From Eucalyptus grandis (lineage: Eukaryota; Streptophyta; Magnoliopsida; Myrtales; Myrtaceae), in contig NC_052622.1 in assembly GCF_016545825.1 (NCBI RefSeq), positions 1,183,001 through 1,247,000 on the forward strand: a DNA stretch of 64,000 nt, read 5' to 3'. Position numbers and translations under genes: made by a program. The notes below the pieces were generated by a model, which was not told where the DNA came from, did not search any database, and was given only the letters and a program-made list of their open reading frames with translations. Shown here in pieces: positions 38,801 through 50,800 of this stretch (position 1 is the stretch's first letter; each line of letters begins with the position of its first letter).

Positions 38801-40806
38801 TTTTTCTTCAAATTTTAGCATAAATTTTCAATTTCACATCATAAAAGTATATTATGTGCGCACACGAAGTATATTTAAATGTGAGCACAGAGTGAACTAA
38901 TGCAATGTTTTTTGCCCAAGCCCAAAGTCTTTCAATATAATCTACATGCCCCTCCATGTCATTAAAAAGTAAGAACAGCATATGATGCTCGTAAAATCAT
39001 TGTGAAGCAGTACAAGGACTCACTACTTCAGAGAGAAATTGTAAGAGCAAGCAGTTGCACCTCCATTTAACTTGTGACTTCAAGTACTTTTTTTCTCCGT
39101 AAATGAAGAATAAGGACTACATACATGGTGGAGCAACTATTGCAAACATGTACAATTTCAGTCACTTTTGGACAGAAATACTCTATTAATAAGAAATCCA
39201 AGAGATCAGTGTGTTGCGTCATGGTAGCCTTTATCTATTATACTGATGAATGCACTTGATCCCATAAAATCACCACTACACAAATCTAGTCAAGCCCAAA
39301 ATCTTGTTCACCTTCCAAAGCACCATATAATTAAAAGAACCTGAAGTTGAAGATGTCAGGACTTGTTTCACAGGCTTTTGCTTAGGGTTAAAGTACCATT
39401 AAAAAATCAACTTGAAAATCTTTTTCAGGCTTTGTTTGATTCAGAAAAGAGATTAATTATGCTTTCAGTTTCGATTCAATGAACTGCAATTTGTAATGCT
39501 TCTTGATTATGGTGGTAGATAGGTAATTCATTATTGGATTTCCTGACCAATATAATGCGTTTCATATGAAATTTCTAGTTTTTGCCTTGTGTCATGGTTA
39601 TAAACTTGAAACATGAATATGTATGATTTGTAAGATAACTATTATCACATAGTATACATAAAATAGACTTAATTCACGTCTAAGTGGTATAATTATGACG
39701 AACTGAATCAAACAAGGTATGGTTTGAAGACTTCACCTTTTTCAACTTAAGTTTGGTTTTCTTCAACAATTTTCCAAGCAATCAAATTTGTTTGGAAAAG
39801 ATCTACTTCGAATAGAATAATACCTAATTGCAAATATGCTTAATCATCATGCCCCAAGAATTAGTTATGGAGATCAATCTATAGAAGCAGCCTTAAAACC
39901 TATAACGCTTCAAAAGGGAACACTACACGGCGTGTTCATTTCATATCAATGTGGAATTGGGGGGAAGGCTGAACTGTTATTTGTCAAAACCAGAAGGACC
40001 AAACAATATCAGTCCCTAGTTTCACTAACATTAAATTATGTTTTCATTCCCCAAGACAAAGTACTAACAATCCTAACATGTGAAGTAGCTGGAGGAGATC
40101 AGTACTTGCAAGATATTCAACTATTCGTTTCCTCAGAAGAACCATTAAGAAAGAGGGAGTCCAACTCCAACGCCACGGCGTACACAATGAATGCCTTTGA
40201 TCAGCTAATCCCCCACATCTAGCCATTTGATTAAGCACACCCCAGTGCATTGACTATTCAAAAAAATGCGAAAGAGAAGATTTTATAGTTTCATACTTCC
40301 TTTCCTCAGCTAATTTCAACTAGGATAATTGAATAAAATTCATTGTTTTTAAAAATTGTCCAAAAATGGGAACTAGATTGGTCATCATGATCGAAGGGGA
40401 ATAGCACTGAACGCTTGACCAAAACCAAAGATGGTAGGAAAAAAAAAGGAGAATAAGTGGGGAATAAAACCATGCCATGATGCTGTCTCATATTTGCACT
40501 TCACAAACACAGCGTATATATGTGCATATGCCCTCATTTTGGACATAAGAATGTTAACATGGCTCGATCACGTTTCCCATTATCAGCTCAGTGAAATTAT
40601 AAAATCAGTATGTGAACGTACTCGGAATTGCTTGAGAACTCGTAAAGCCTTCCTTTCTGTGAAAAGATGATCGTGGCAACTTCGGCATCACAGAGGACCG
40701 AGAGCTCATAAGCTTTCTTCAGTAGCCCAGGCCGGCGCTTTGAGAAGGTGACTTGCCGGCTCGTCGCATTCTCAATTCGCCTCATCTGAACCTTGCCTCT
40801 CACCAT
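29857..40806 (-). CDS. MADS-box copy 2, SOC1/AGL42-like MIKC transcription factor
   Basis: Spliced CDS of 209 codons plus stop. Exons: 40622-40806, 38114-38195, 34377-34438, 34177-34276, 31918-31959, 31779-31820, 29857-29973, all with GT/AG borders. Residues 1-61 form the MADS domain (start [10 protein letters not shown], then [10 protein letters not shown]). Residues 62-89 are the I region with a [10 protein letters not shown] motif, about 90-143 the K-box ([20 protein letters not shown], then [10 protein letters not shown] and [13 protein letters not shown]), and the C-terminus ends [11 protein letters not shown], the signature of SOC1/AGL42/AGL71 proteins. The 185/62/100/42/42 exon pattern is classical for MIKC genes, and 209 residues is the usual family length. 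The ATG chosen begins the conserved MADS domain and lies 13 nt inside its exon, after a 5' UTR intron. The family binds CArG boxes in the nucleus as dimers and acts in flowering or organ senescence. Oddities are proline at position 26, where plant MADS domains normally have asparagine, and a 660-bp tandem duplication in intron 4. An AATAAA signal lies about 40 nt past the stop. Confidence 0.9.
32277..33600. repeat. About 660-bp tandem duplication in intron 4 of copy 2
   Basis: The segment 32277-32938 is repeated head-to-tail at 32939-33600. Both halves contain, in order, AGAAAAGCCAGTTAT, GTTGGTAACAC, GGTAATTTCTAGTTGGGTTC, GAAGGGTGAAGAC and AAAGATCTGCTGAAG. Copies 1 and 3 have a single version, so the duplication is specific to copy 2. 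Confidence 0.85.
39836..40222 (+). CDS. Unidentified 128-residue ORF antisense in intron 1 of MADS copy 2
   Basis: The plus-strand frame is open for 128 codons and ends at a TAG. Composition is protein-like, with segments such as [40 protein letters not shown] and [20 protein letters not shown]. There is no signal peptide or clear membrane segment, and I recognise no domain. Counterparts lie at the same place in intron 1 of copies 1 and 3. In copy 1 two small deletions (16 nt and 2 nt) together keep the frame; copy 3 is frameshifted in the first half. It may be a fragment of a transposon or endogenous-virus gene, or a captured host exon. Whether it is expressed is unknown. Confidence 0.4.
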   Translation: MLNHHAPRISYGDQSIEAALKPITLQKGTLHGVFISYQCGIGGKAELLFVKTRRTKQYQSLVSLTLNYVFIPQDKVLTILTCEVAGGDQYLQDIQLFVSSEEPLRKRESNSNATAYTMNAFDQLIPHI

Positions 40807-40819
40807 GATTTAATTCTTC

Positions 40820-40914
40820 CTACATACATGATGGTTATCAACCCTAGAATGAGAAGTATAAACATAGCGATGAACATAATAAATATACCTCAACGATCAA
40901 AAATAACAACTCAC
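40820..40914 (-). other. 5' UTR intron of copy 2
   Basis: Donor CCTG/GTGAGT and acceptor GTAG/GAAG, 95 nt, immediately upstream of the MADS-domain exon. Conserved in position and borders with copies 1 and 3. Confidence 0.6.
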
Positions 40915-41845
40915 CAGGGACTTTGGCAGCTTCAACCACTGAAAACACTGCAAGACAAATCACACTTTCCTTTTTTTTTAAACAGACATGAACTATACCA
41001 TCATTCGAACACAAGCAAAAACACAGGATAAAGATTTCACAATCAAAGGTCGGAGAATCATAGATTTGCCCAGCGTATTAAAGGGGGAAGCTTCTCTACT
41101 CTACGTCAGAAAAGGAACCACAATAAAGTCAGAAACCCTAAAGAGGGATGAGAGGGCGAAGACAAAAGCAAAAAAACTGGAACGAACGCAGAGGATATTT
41201 GGCAGTTGATGGATCTCTCTCTTTATTTTTTGGCCACAAACATAAAAAGAAAAAAAAATCTTATTATTCCAAATTCAACGATCTTCTACTCAGGGCAAAT
41301 ATGGTGTGAGCTACCCATAAAAAGGAAATACAAACAAAAAAGGAAAGAAATAAGGAGGAAAGCAAAGCATTCAAGTTCAACCGAAAAGGCATAGTCAATT
41401 TGACATTGAAGATTCAAAGAAGCAGAAGAATAATCTTGTTTTGACAAAAATAAGAAAAAGAGAGTAAAGATAGATACGGGGAGAGAGAGAGAGAGAGAGA
41501 GCGAGAGACAGAGAGACAGAAGATATTTTGTATTTTTTCGAAAAAACCGTATATTTCGCAAGTGGGTTTCAGCTTCGGCTGTCGTGGCCTGTGGGACTTT
41601 CGAAAGAGAGAGCAGTAAGAAACGAAACGGGTGAAAAAAAAAAAAGAGAAAAAGGTCGTACGCTAAACTATAAATTGTGGACATCATCGTACCATTGCGT
41701 CCGCAACCTATGGGACGTTGACAAGTGGGAAAACATTATCTCACTTAGACTCAGTGGGCCCCCACTCGACCAATGGAAAGAGACTCTGACCTTTTCCTGG
41801 GCCAAATAGGAACAGCCTCGGGGCTCTTCTTCAATCGATTCTTCT
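40915..41845 (-). promoter_or_regulatory. Upstream/5' UTR region of copy 2
   Basis: Homologous to the upstream regions of copies 1 and 3. Contains a GA (CT on the gene strand) microsatellite at 41481-41501 followed by GAGACA repeats. An AT-rich insertion abuts its far end at about 41846. The transcription start is not resolved. Confidence 0.45.
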
Positions 41846-42396
41846 ATAGTATTTTTTTTTTTTTTTTTTTCGAAAGCTAGAAAATATAAAGCAATTTAAC
41901 TTAAAATATTTTAAGTAAATGCAAAAATCGTTTGATAAATTATATTTTTAAAAATATTTTTTTTTAAATATCGTTTAGTAGAAAATATATTTTAAAAGCT
42001 TTTTGAGTGAACAATATTAATTTTTTTATTTGTTTAAAATTTTAAAAATAATATATGCAAATTTTTAAATATAAATTTTGATAATAATGTTAAAAAAATC
42101 AAATATATGCGACCGTTTTAGTCCTTTTTTAAATTATATATATTTTATTTTTTAGCATTTAAAAAAATAATAACAATGGCAAAATCATAAATTTGAAGAA
42201 TGGGTGAAGGTAGTTTTGAAAGAAAAAATGAATTTCAGCATTTGATCAAAAAGCTTAATTAATATTGGGCATTCAGCCTTCTCAATGTTAGTTTCCATTT
42301 GAAAGTTATTTCAAAACGATTGTCAAATAGTTTAACATTTCTCCTAAGGATTTTGGAGATTGAAAGCTTATAAAAAATATTGAACTAAAAGCACCA
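41846..42396. mobile_element. AT-rich insertion upstream of copy 2
   Basis: Present only here: units 1 and 3 run directly from TTCCTCTCT to ATGGGTTT. About 550 bp, very AT-rich, starting at a long T run. Its edges (ATAGTATTTT and AAAAGCACCAT) are weakly inverted. Possibly a hAT-type MITE, but no clear target duplication was found. Confidence 0.45.
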
Positions 42397-43080
42397 TATG
42401 GGTTTTTGAGCGCAAGGAATACTCAAAATTATTATTATGATAAATTCATGGATGAAATAAATATAGATCCATCCTTTAGCTTATCTTTTCTTTATGTTCT
42501 TATAATTCCTCATTATTTAGAGGCGTAAAAAATACGCGAAACTTTTCAGTCTTGGTAAAAGTAAAGAATTCGGGAAGTTTGACGCTTCAATTTGGGTTTC
42601 GATTTTTTTTTTTTTTTTTTTTTTTGGTTATGCAAACAAGAGATCAAAGGCTTCCGACTATGGCGCACTTATCCCAGATCACTTAATTTTCTCATTAACA
42701 AAGATATGATTTTCGAACAACCCACCACCAAAAAGAAATGGGATTTTCAATAAGACTGTTATGCTTTGACAGAAGATTAGTAGAGCAAACATATTATGGT
42801 GTTAATAGTGAGATAACAAAGGTTAAGACTGCAGATAAGTCCATAACTTCTAAAGTTAGTGATATTAAACAGTTAGCAAAATTGTAACACTCTCTAGTCA
42901 CAAGTAGACAGAAAAGGCAAATTGGGTCACCAATACGTTGTGATTATACATATATTACTTTTGCATTGGTTGTAGAGGGATAAGGTAGAAACAAATTAGT
43001 CTTTGTCTTATTATGAGGCGATAGCTAGTGTCGATAGTTATAGTAGCTAGAGGCTATAAGTGAATAAATGGAATTACTTC
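42397..43080. other. Spacer before the unit-3 copia remnant
   Basis: No gene seen. AT-rich with a long T run near 42605; aligns with 25190-25850. Confidence 0.5.
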
Positions 43081-43650
43081 ATAGGAAGTAGACATGAGAG
43101 CTTGTTAGAGTGTCCAAGAGCCAGAACATCATTGGAAACAAGTAGGTTCACAAATGGAAGGAGGGCATCGAGGTATAAGGTGAGACTTGTTGCGAAATGA
43201 TGTACATGATGAGAGAACAACATTGGTTACAACGGGGTGCTTTCTCCTATTGTAAGACATTTTTATATTTGAATATTACTTGTCTTAATTGCTACACAAG
43301 ATCTCAAGTTGGGACAGTTGCAAGTGAAAATGCCAGTTTTTCATGATGAGTTAAAGAAGCGGATTTACATAAGGCAACCAAAAGGATTTGTTATTCCAAA
43401 TAGGGAAGACCATGTTTTTTTACTAAAGAAATCATTTTATGGATTGAAACAGCCTCTTAAACAGTAATATAATTGTTTTGATGTTTTTATAGCTAGTCAA
43501 GACTATTCAAAAGTCAGTTGGATAGCTTACTTTAGGAAATTGGAGGATAGATTTTTTATTTATGTATTATTATTTGTCGATGACATATTGATAACAATTA
43601 AGATTTTGTATGAAATTGATCTGTCGAAGAGGTAGTTCAATACTAGAGTT
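43080..43650 (+). mobile_element. Decayed Ty1/copia reverse-transcriptase remnant, unit 3
   Basis: Best preserved of the remnants. Plus-strand pieces read LLALIATQD-like, VKMPVFHDELKKRIYIRQPK, GFVIPNREDHVFLLKKSFYG, LKQPLKQ and LLFVDDILITIK. Interrupted by stops; no LTRs seen. Confidence 0.83.
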
Positions 43651-45027
43651 CAATACTAGGTTTTAGATGAAAGAGTTGGGTTCTAAATAGAAGAAAAAAA
43701 TGTCAAAAACGCTTATTGGATCAACTGTATGAAGAGCTTTTGTTTTATATTGTACTATAAGTTTTACGTGCAATTGAATTGTTTATTCATAAATACTGTG
43801 GGTTTATGTGAAATAATCAAGCATGTAAGCAACTACTAACTCTATTATTCTTCAATTATTAATAGATAATTTGCTGCTAGCTTTCTCATTGAGGAGTTAC
43901 CAACATAGAGAACAAACTACAATAATTCCTAATGTTTTTTTCTTCATGACTTATTGCTATGGTGATTTTGCATTAAATTAATTTGCAAGATCAAATATTT
44001 TCCTCATTAATTTTACAAAATTTAGATGGACAAGTCACCATATCAATTATAAAATACAAAAGATGAGACAAAATAGCTAATGCAACATGGGTTCATGAGG
44101 ACACCAAAATAGCACATGCATTTAATTAAAACGCATATCTTTACTATTATATTAAGCCAAAGCGCACAACTTACGCATATGACCAACATGCGTCATTTAT
44201 CATGCTTCTACATCACAATAATCTTGACCCTCTCAACTATTCCACATCTATTTTTCAATAATTAAGTACCTTTTATAGCGCAAACATCTACATAGTTGGT
44301 AAGCATCTTCTCTCTACCAACTCAATACAGAGGCATGTCTTCAAAATAAAGATGCAATCCAACTTCCACAGTTGCTGATACTAATTGAGTTCCTTAGATA
44401 AAAGGCAACCATAACATTCTCAAAGACCCTTATACAAAGCTAAAAGGCTCCTAAGCTAGATTTGGAAATCTGAATACCTAGGAATCACACAAATATTTAT
44501 TAGTTGAGATGGCAGATATTTTCTCCTTTAATAGACCAACAACCTTAAGTTAGGTTGACAAGTAGAGTGTATTTAGAAACTCTATCATACATTTGCAGTT
44601 ATTTCTCCACTACTCACTCACAATATCTACCCGTAATAGTTGATATTAAGAGAATTATGTATGTGTTTGTCTAAATTAAGTAATGGTTAAGTATTGGAGA
44701 AGTAATGCTAAATCATGCATTGGCATAATATACACATCGTTGATTGATTAAAGATTTTAGCCATGGATCATTATTTTGACATGTATAAAAGGGTATTGTG
44801 GAAAGTCATCATTTGGTTTATTGGTAATTTGGTTAAAATGATTGAAAAAGAACCACTCATTAAAAATAACATTTTGCGTAAACAAATAATCCAATTTTAC
44901 TTTTTTTTTTTAAAAAAAAAATCAAAAGGGATTCTTGTCATTTTGATCAATGGGATTCATCTTAACAAATTTTACATTTAATAGTACTCTCACTTGATAT
45001 TGATTTGCTTCCCCACATCACTTTTAC
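43650..45027. other. Shared spacer, unit 3
   Basis: No gene seen. Collinear AT-rich spacer, as in the other units. Confidence 0.55.
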
Positions 45028-45876
45028 AGGAAAAGTGTTAAAAAAGTCATAAACCTCTTACATTTGTATCAATTTAGTTATAAACATTTTTTTAATGCCA
45101 ATTTAATCCTAAATCTTTTTACTTTATGCCAATTCATTCATTTATGATTAATTTTGGCCGGATTTTGCTAACTAAGCACAGTTGATTGACATGGCATGAT
45201 TGACGTTGACGACTTTTAATAATATTTTAATATTTTTGAATTTTTTATTTTCTTTTTATTTTTTTTTTTCATTTTCCTCCTCCTTCCTCCAACCACAACC
45301 AGTCGCCAGACCTTGGCGATCAACCAAAGGCGATAGCTGGTGAGGCTCAAGCCCTCACTGGTGGCTGCGAGGGCAAGCCTTGCTACCCAAGCCATGACAA
45401 CAGCCTCGCCGCCCAAGCCACGAGGGCGGTCTTGCACTGGGCCAGTGAGGGTCAAGCCTCGCTCATGGCCAACAAGGTTGATTCGGTGAGGTCAAGCCTC
45501 GCCCATGGCTGGCGATGCTTAACCCTCACCACCCACCATGAGATTGCCCTCACAACCACTAATGAGGGCTTGAGCCTTGACAACCATCATCTCTGGGGCA
45601 ACCAGCTAGAGGAAGGAGGAAGAGAGCAAAGAAGAAAAATAAAATAAAATAATTCAAAATATTAAAATATTATTAAAAGTCGTCCACATCAACACCAGTT
45701 GTGCCACGTCAACTGGCTGGTGCCCAATCGGTCAGCAAAATCCGGCCAAAATTAGTCGGAAAATGCTAAATTGACACCAAATAAAAAAGTTTAGGACTAA
45801 ATTGGTACCAAAATAATGTTTAGGGCTAAATTGACACAAATGTAAAATGTTTAAGACTTTTTAAAGACTTTTCCCT
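45028..45876. mobile_element. Mutator-like short element (unit 3 only)
   Basis: Flanked by CACTTTTAC (45019-45027) and CACTTTCAC (45877-45885), a 9-bp duplication with one change. Ends AGGAAAAGTGTTAAAAAAGTC-like and its inverse GACTTTTTAAAGACTTTTCC. GC-rich core with GCCTCGCC/GGTGAGG words (45290-45620). Units 1, 2 and 4 are empty at this site. Confidence 0.78.
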
Positions 45877-45885
45877 CACTTTCAC

Positions 45886-46299
45886 GAGTTTGTTTGATGC
45901 ACAAAATCCTTTTTTTCTTATTTATGAGGACACTTAGGTACCTTTCTTGACATGGAATTGACTCATCCAGGACAATGTTCTTATTTTATCAAAAAGGAAT
46001 TATTGTAGTATGATATTTTATATACAAATCACATTAGGATTGGATTATAGCTGACAAGCTGGCCATAGATCTTTACGTAGACCAACCCAAACTCATTCCT
46101 AACAAGTGACCAGGGAGAGGGGCCCATTGTCTTTTTAATCCAAGCTTGTCCACAGACTTTTCTATCACGAAAGGACAAACAAAGGGAAAAATAGAAAGCT
46201 TATACACAAATTTTATTTCCTTTTTCTTATTTATTTGTATATCTTCTTATCAATTGCTAAGTCGGATGTACTGTCCATCTTAGTCATCTCATGTGTCAT
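45886..46299. other. Shared spacer between two insertions, unit 3
   Basis: No gene seen; aligns with 3300-3736, 27810-28233 and 59725-60140. Confidence 0.5.
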
Positions 46300-47178
46300 A
46301 GGAGAATTATTAGAAATGTCATAAACTTATTACAATTATATATATTTAATTTTAAACTTTTTTTTTATCAATTCAATCCTAAATCTTTTAAATTCAATCT
46401 ATTTAGCCAAATTTGGTCGATCGGCATTAACATGAACGTTGGCTAGTGCCAACCATCCGGTGAACGCTAACATGACAATTTTTAAATATTTTTTAGAATT
46501 TTCAATTTTTTTTTTTTTATTTTCATTTTTTCCCATCTTCCTCCCTTTGGCCAATCAGAGGCAAGGGCCAACGAGGTCACCTTATCGACCAATGGTGAGG
46601 CTTGCCCCCACCGACCACTCGCTAGGGTGAGCCTTGCCCAGCCATGGCAAGGTCTTGCTAAATCTAGCGAGGCTCGACCTCACCTAACCGTTACAAAGGC
46701 GAGCTTCATCATCCAATGGCAAGGTTGACCCTCACCAAACCTAGCCATAGCAAGCCAAGTGATAGCAAGGCCGACCTCACCATGGTTGGACGAGGCCAAG
46801 CCTCGCAAAGTCTAGCAGGGCCTCACTAGTGGCCAAGGTGACCAAGGCTAAGCCTCATCCTCACCACTAGCCAACGAGGGCAAGTCTCACCATTGGCCGC
46901 CGAGGCTGATCTATGACTGATAATGATCGGCCAAAGAAAGGAGGAAGGGAAAAAAATTAAAAGAAAGAAAAAAAATGAATAAATACAAAATTATTTAAAA
47001 ATTCATCAAAAAAAGCATTAAAAAATTATCTCGTCAACATTCACTGAACGGTCATCACTAGCTAACCAAATTTGACCAGCAAATGCAAAAGATTTAGGTT
47101 TGAATTGGCAAGAAAAATATTTAGAACTGAATTAATACAATTATAATGAGTCTTAAGGCTTTTTCGATAATTTTTCCA
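46300..47178. mobile_element. Mutator-like short element, unit 3 copy
   Basis: Flanked by ATGTGTCAT (46291-46299) and ATGCGTCAC (47179-47187). Orthologous to 3737-4552 and 28234-29113. GC-rich core with GAGGC/GCCTCGCC words. Confidence 0.77.
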
Positions 47179-47187
47179 ATGCGTCAC

Positions 47188-47898
47188 TCATTATCCTTAA
47201 ATGTCCGTCCCCCCAATCCCTTGCCAATTAAGGCATCACCCACGACCTCAAATGGAAGCTAGCTTTTGTCAGATGAAAAGAGTTGGACCTCAATGTTTGG
47301 AATGAGTTACAATTCTACTGATTAGCCTCGTATTGCAACATGACAATTTTGATTCCAAAATATTTCAGATGCCCATGACCCTCACGTCTACATATGTCTA
47401 AGCTGAGGAAAATTATAGAGGTGATGGATGAACATTTTTTGGCTTAGCCAACCTTTAAGGATATCCGACCAAAAACAAAAACCTCAAAGAGGTGTCCTCA
47501 GACCCAAAAACAAATTAAAAACCTCAAAGAGGTGTTCAATGATGTCGTCGAAATGCACGCGAGCAATCTGAAAATATGTTCAACAGAGACGTTTCTTTCT
47601 TGGAATCAACCAATGTTGTAATTCAAATGTGAAGTCCAAGGTGCAGGCAAGTTATTTCCTTTGTTTTGCTTAATCTTCCTCGTATATGCCTTTGTCATTG
47701 TTCATTTCTAATCTGATCTTTCTTTGCCTTCGCTATTCTTACTCGTGGATTTTTCAAATGACTACCGTGAATCCCATGCACATGTTGTCTTGGCAGTGCT
47801 AAGGGAATCGGGCTGAGTAAAGATAACACCGAGTGATATTGCTGTAGTTTTTATTTTATTCTATTGAACAGGTATTATTAAAGCGATGGCGAACTAAT
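47188..47898. other. 3' flank of copy 3
   Basis: Shared spacer with the likely 3' UTR and an AATAAA signal on the gene strand near 47855. No other feature seen. Confidence 0.5.
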
Positions 47899-50800
47899 TT
47901 AACTCTCTGGTAATCCGATGAAGAACCCAGTCTCAACATCTGTACTCCAGCTGCTCCGGCTATGTATTGCTACTGCTCTCGGATGAGTTGTTGGTTGCTC
48001 AGGACTTGCAAGACACTGAAATTGGAAGAAAGAAAAAAAAAGGACCCAAAATGCTTTTAAATTTAATGAAATAACAAACGCAATTGAATGGTGATAGAGA
48101 CTCTAGAAACCTTCACTGAATTAAAATGGGAAAAAGCTTCAACACAAGTTGAGATTTACAAGCAGTGAACAAGCCTTTCACTGGATCTAATTAGGTGACA
48201 AAGCATCTGTCTATGCGTTCAGATCTATTAATTGTCACTGGGAAATTTTAATTTTTCCCCCCCATGGTCGCCAAAAAAAAAAAAAAAACACCCTAAAAGT
48301 GGTTAGCTACACCAGCCATGCCTACAAACTTCGATTCCACCTATAGTTAATGTCTAAAGTACAGACTAGTATCTCATGACAGTAATATCCTCTATGTTGT
48401 TGTAATTTTATAAAAAGTGGTCATATTAAAAGGCTATTAGTTTTTGTGATCGAATTAGTGTTTTCTACACAGATCATCTAATGTTTACAACATCACAGAA
48501 AGACACAAACTTTCATTCCTTTTACAATCCCATGTTAGAAGCATAGAATTGTACCTGATGATAGCAAGTTGGGTAGTAGATTTCTCAACATTAATTACTT
48601 GCTACTAATTTTTATTACCATATTTGCAATGACTAACTTTTTGATATTTTCACTAGGAAAGTTGAATTTATCCCAACAACTAACTCTAGAAGTGATTCTC
48701 TCTTCCGTTCTAAAAAAAGACAAGGATAAAAAATAAAAAAAGCTCGAAAAGTGATTAGGTACGCCAAATGTGATCACTAAAAATTTTGGCTGCATCTATA
48801 GTCCCCAGTTGGAAAACCCAATACGTTCTTCGTGAAATAAATATTCTCAAAATTGTGATATCCACAATGCGGGTCACTAACTCAGTGCTAGTAACCTTTT
48901 TCTTTTCAAGTCAGTAACTTCTAAGCAGATCAAGTAATGGTCAGCACAGAAAGACACAGATTTGGGTCCATCTACAATCCTACAGTCCTACAGTCTAATA
49001 TACATAGTTGTATCTCTTGATCGTAATTCCCCTAAAATTTGTTTTCCCAACATGAGTTCGTAACTCTGTATTAGTAACTTCTATCATGGAGTCAAGCACT
49101 TTCTTAATAGATCAAGTGCGGGACCATAGAAGCACTCAGAGATCTGAGTTTGTCTATAGTTGCATGCAAAAGAGAAAAGTAGTATTGTATCTCGTGACAG
49201 TAAGTTTATCAATGTGACAGTAATTTTCTCAACTTGGATTAGCAGCTTAGTGCTTAGAATAAGTTTCAAGCAGATCATACAGTCTCAAGATCATAGAATT
49301 CTTCGGTGATGTTCAACCTATCTGCTCTTTTTAACTTATGCTATCAAAAACGATACTTCTCACAGATTGAGAAAGGTCCAATATAAATACAGGTACATAA
49401 CCCTGAAATTAAGTACCTCTCATCATGCATTGTCCTTTTCATAAAAACTGGTCATGTAGCAGTACTCTTTAAAGGTTTTAACACCAGGACCAATAGAAAG
49501 CAAGACAAACTGATGACCAGCAAATTTAACCAGTACAATAAACTGTGCAACAAACAATCTACAAATATTTATTTGATGGACAAAAGCAACTAGCTTCTTC
49601 ACTACACAAGTGTGTTAGAACATTAGGGCAAAAACCATTATTAATCATTAAAGACCTCTCTCTGGTCTTAGCAGATCATAGAACTGCACTGTTAGATCAT
49701 ACATGAAAATGATTGAGAGGTTCTATTGCAGGTTTCACAAGTTTGTGGATAGTGGTTAATATATGCACAGAAACGTGATGATGCATGGCAAGTGACAGGA
49801 AGGAAATAAAAGCACAGATGGGAAAGAGGGTGACACCTTTGCAAGAAGCTTTGCATTCTCTTCTTTCAGAGACCTCTCCTGAAGTACACCAAATAAAGTT
49901 GCTAGATTAATACAACCAGGAATTTAACAATGCCTGATGAGATCGGATACGCATTCATCATATTTGTCCACTTACCTTTGCTTGTAACTGCTGTATCTGA
50001 TCATTGAATAATTGAGCCTGTAAAAGAGTTCCGTAGAAATATTGTAACTTTCGTGTGTGTGCATATTTTCCCCATACATTTCTTTAGCACAAGGTGGTAA
50101 AAAAAGAGAGAACATAAGTTGAAATGATGGACAATAGAAATGAAAGGACAATGCTTTGCAAATTGTCCAGAAACATAGTTCAAGTGAGAAGTAGTACATG
50201 GAAATCGGTGAGGTTAATATAATAAAAAACTCACGGTATTCTATTATTTCGTGCCAAGAATGCAGGGTATTTTTTTTTTGTTTCGTGTTAATAAGTATTA
50301 ATTTGTGTCTATAAGTGCCAAGAAACCATTGATAAAAGCTGATCGATGATTTTTTTTTTTTTGTCAGAGAAGAAAAGCCAGTCATTAACCAAACCAAATA
50401 AACTTGTTAAATAATCAAATAAGAGTTAATGACACAGAATTAGTTGGTTATTTAATCAGAGAAAAGTTAGTAACTCCTATAATTAAGATTGGTAATTTCT
50501 AGTTGGGTTCCTAAGTAAGGCAAACATTTATGGGTGTACGAGTCTTATAAGTGAAGGGTGAAGAGGAGTGAAAGTATTTTTATCAACGGAATTTATTTTA
50601 TAACTAAGAAATTGATAAAGAGAAAAACTATCTGCTGAAGTTGTTGGCACGTAAGACAGAAGAGAAAGAGTAGACCTCACTCTCCACCATAAGACAATGT
50701 TTCCACTCTATCTCAAGAGTAGTCAAAGGAAGGGCTAGCGTAGGAAAAATTGCACTAAGAAACACCAAATAGGAGTTGGTAAGTTAGTCACACGAAAGTT

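Noticed and set aside
41286..41687. 133-codon frame rich in Ser/Leu upstream of copy 2
   Set aside because: Created by the CT microsatellite; disrupted in the homologous regions of copies 1 and 3.
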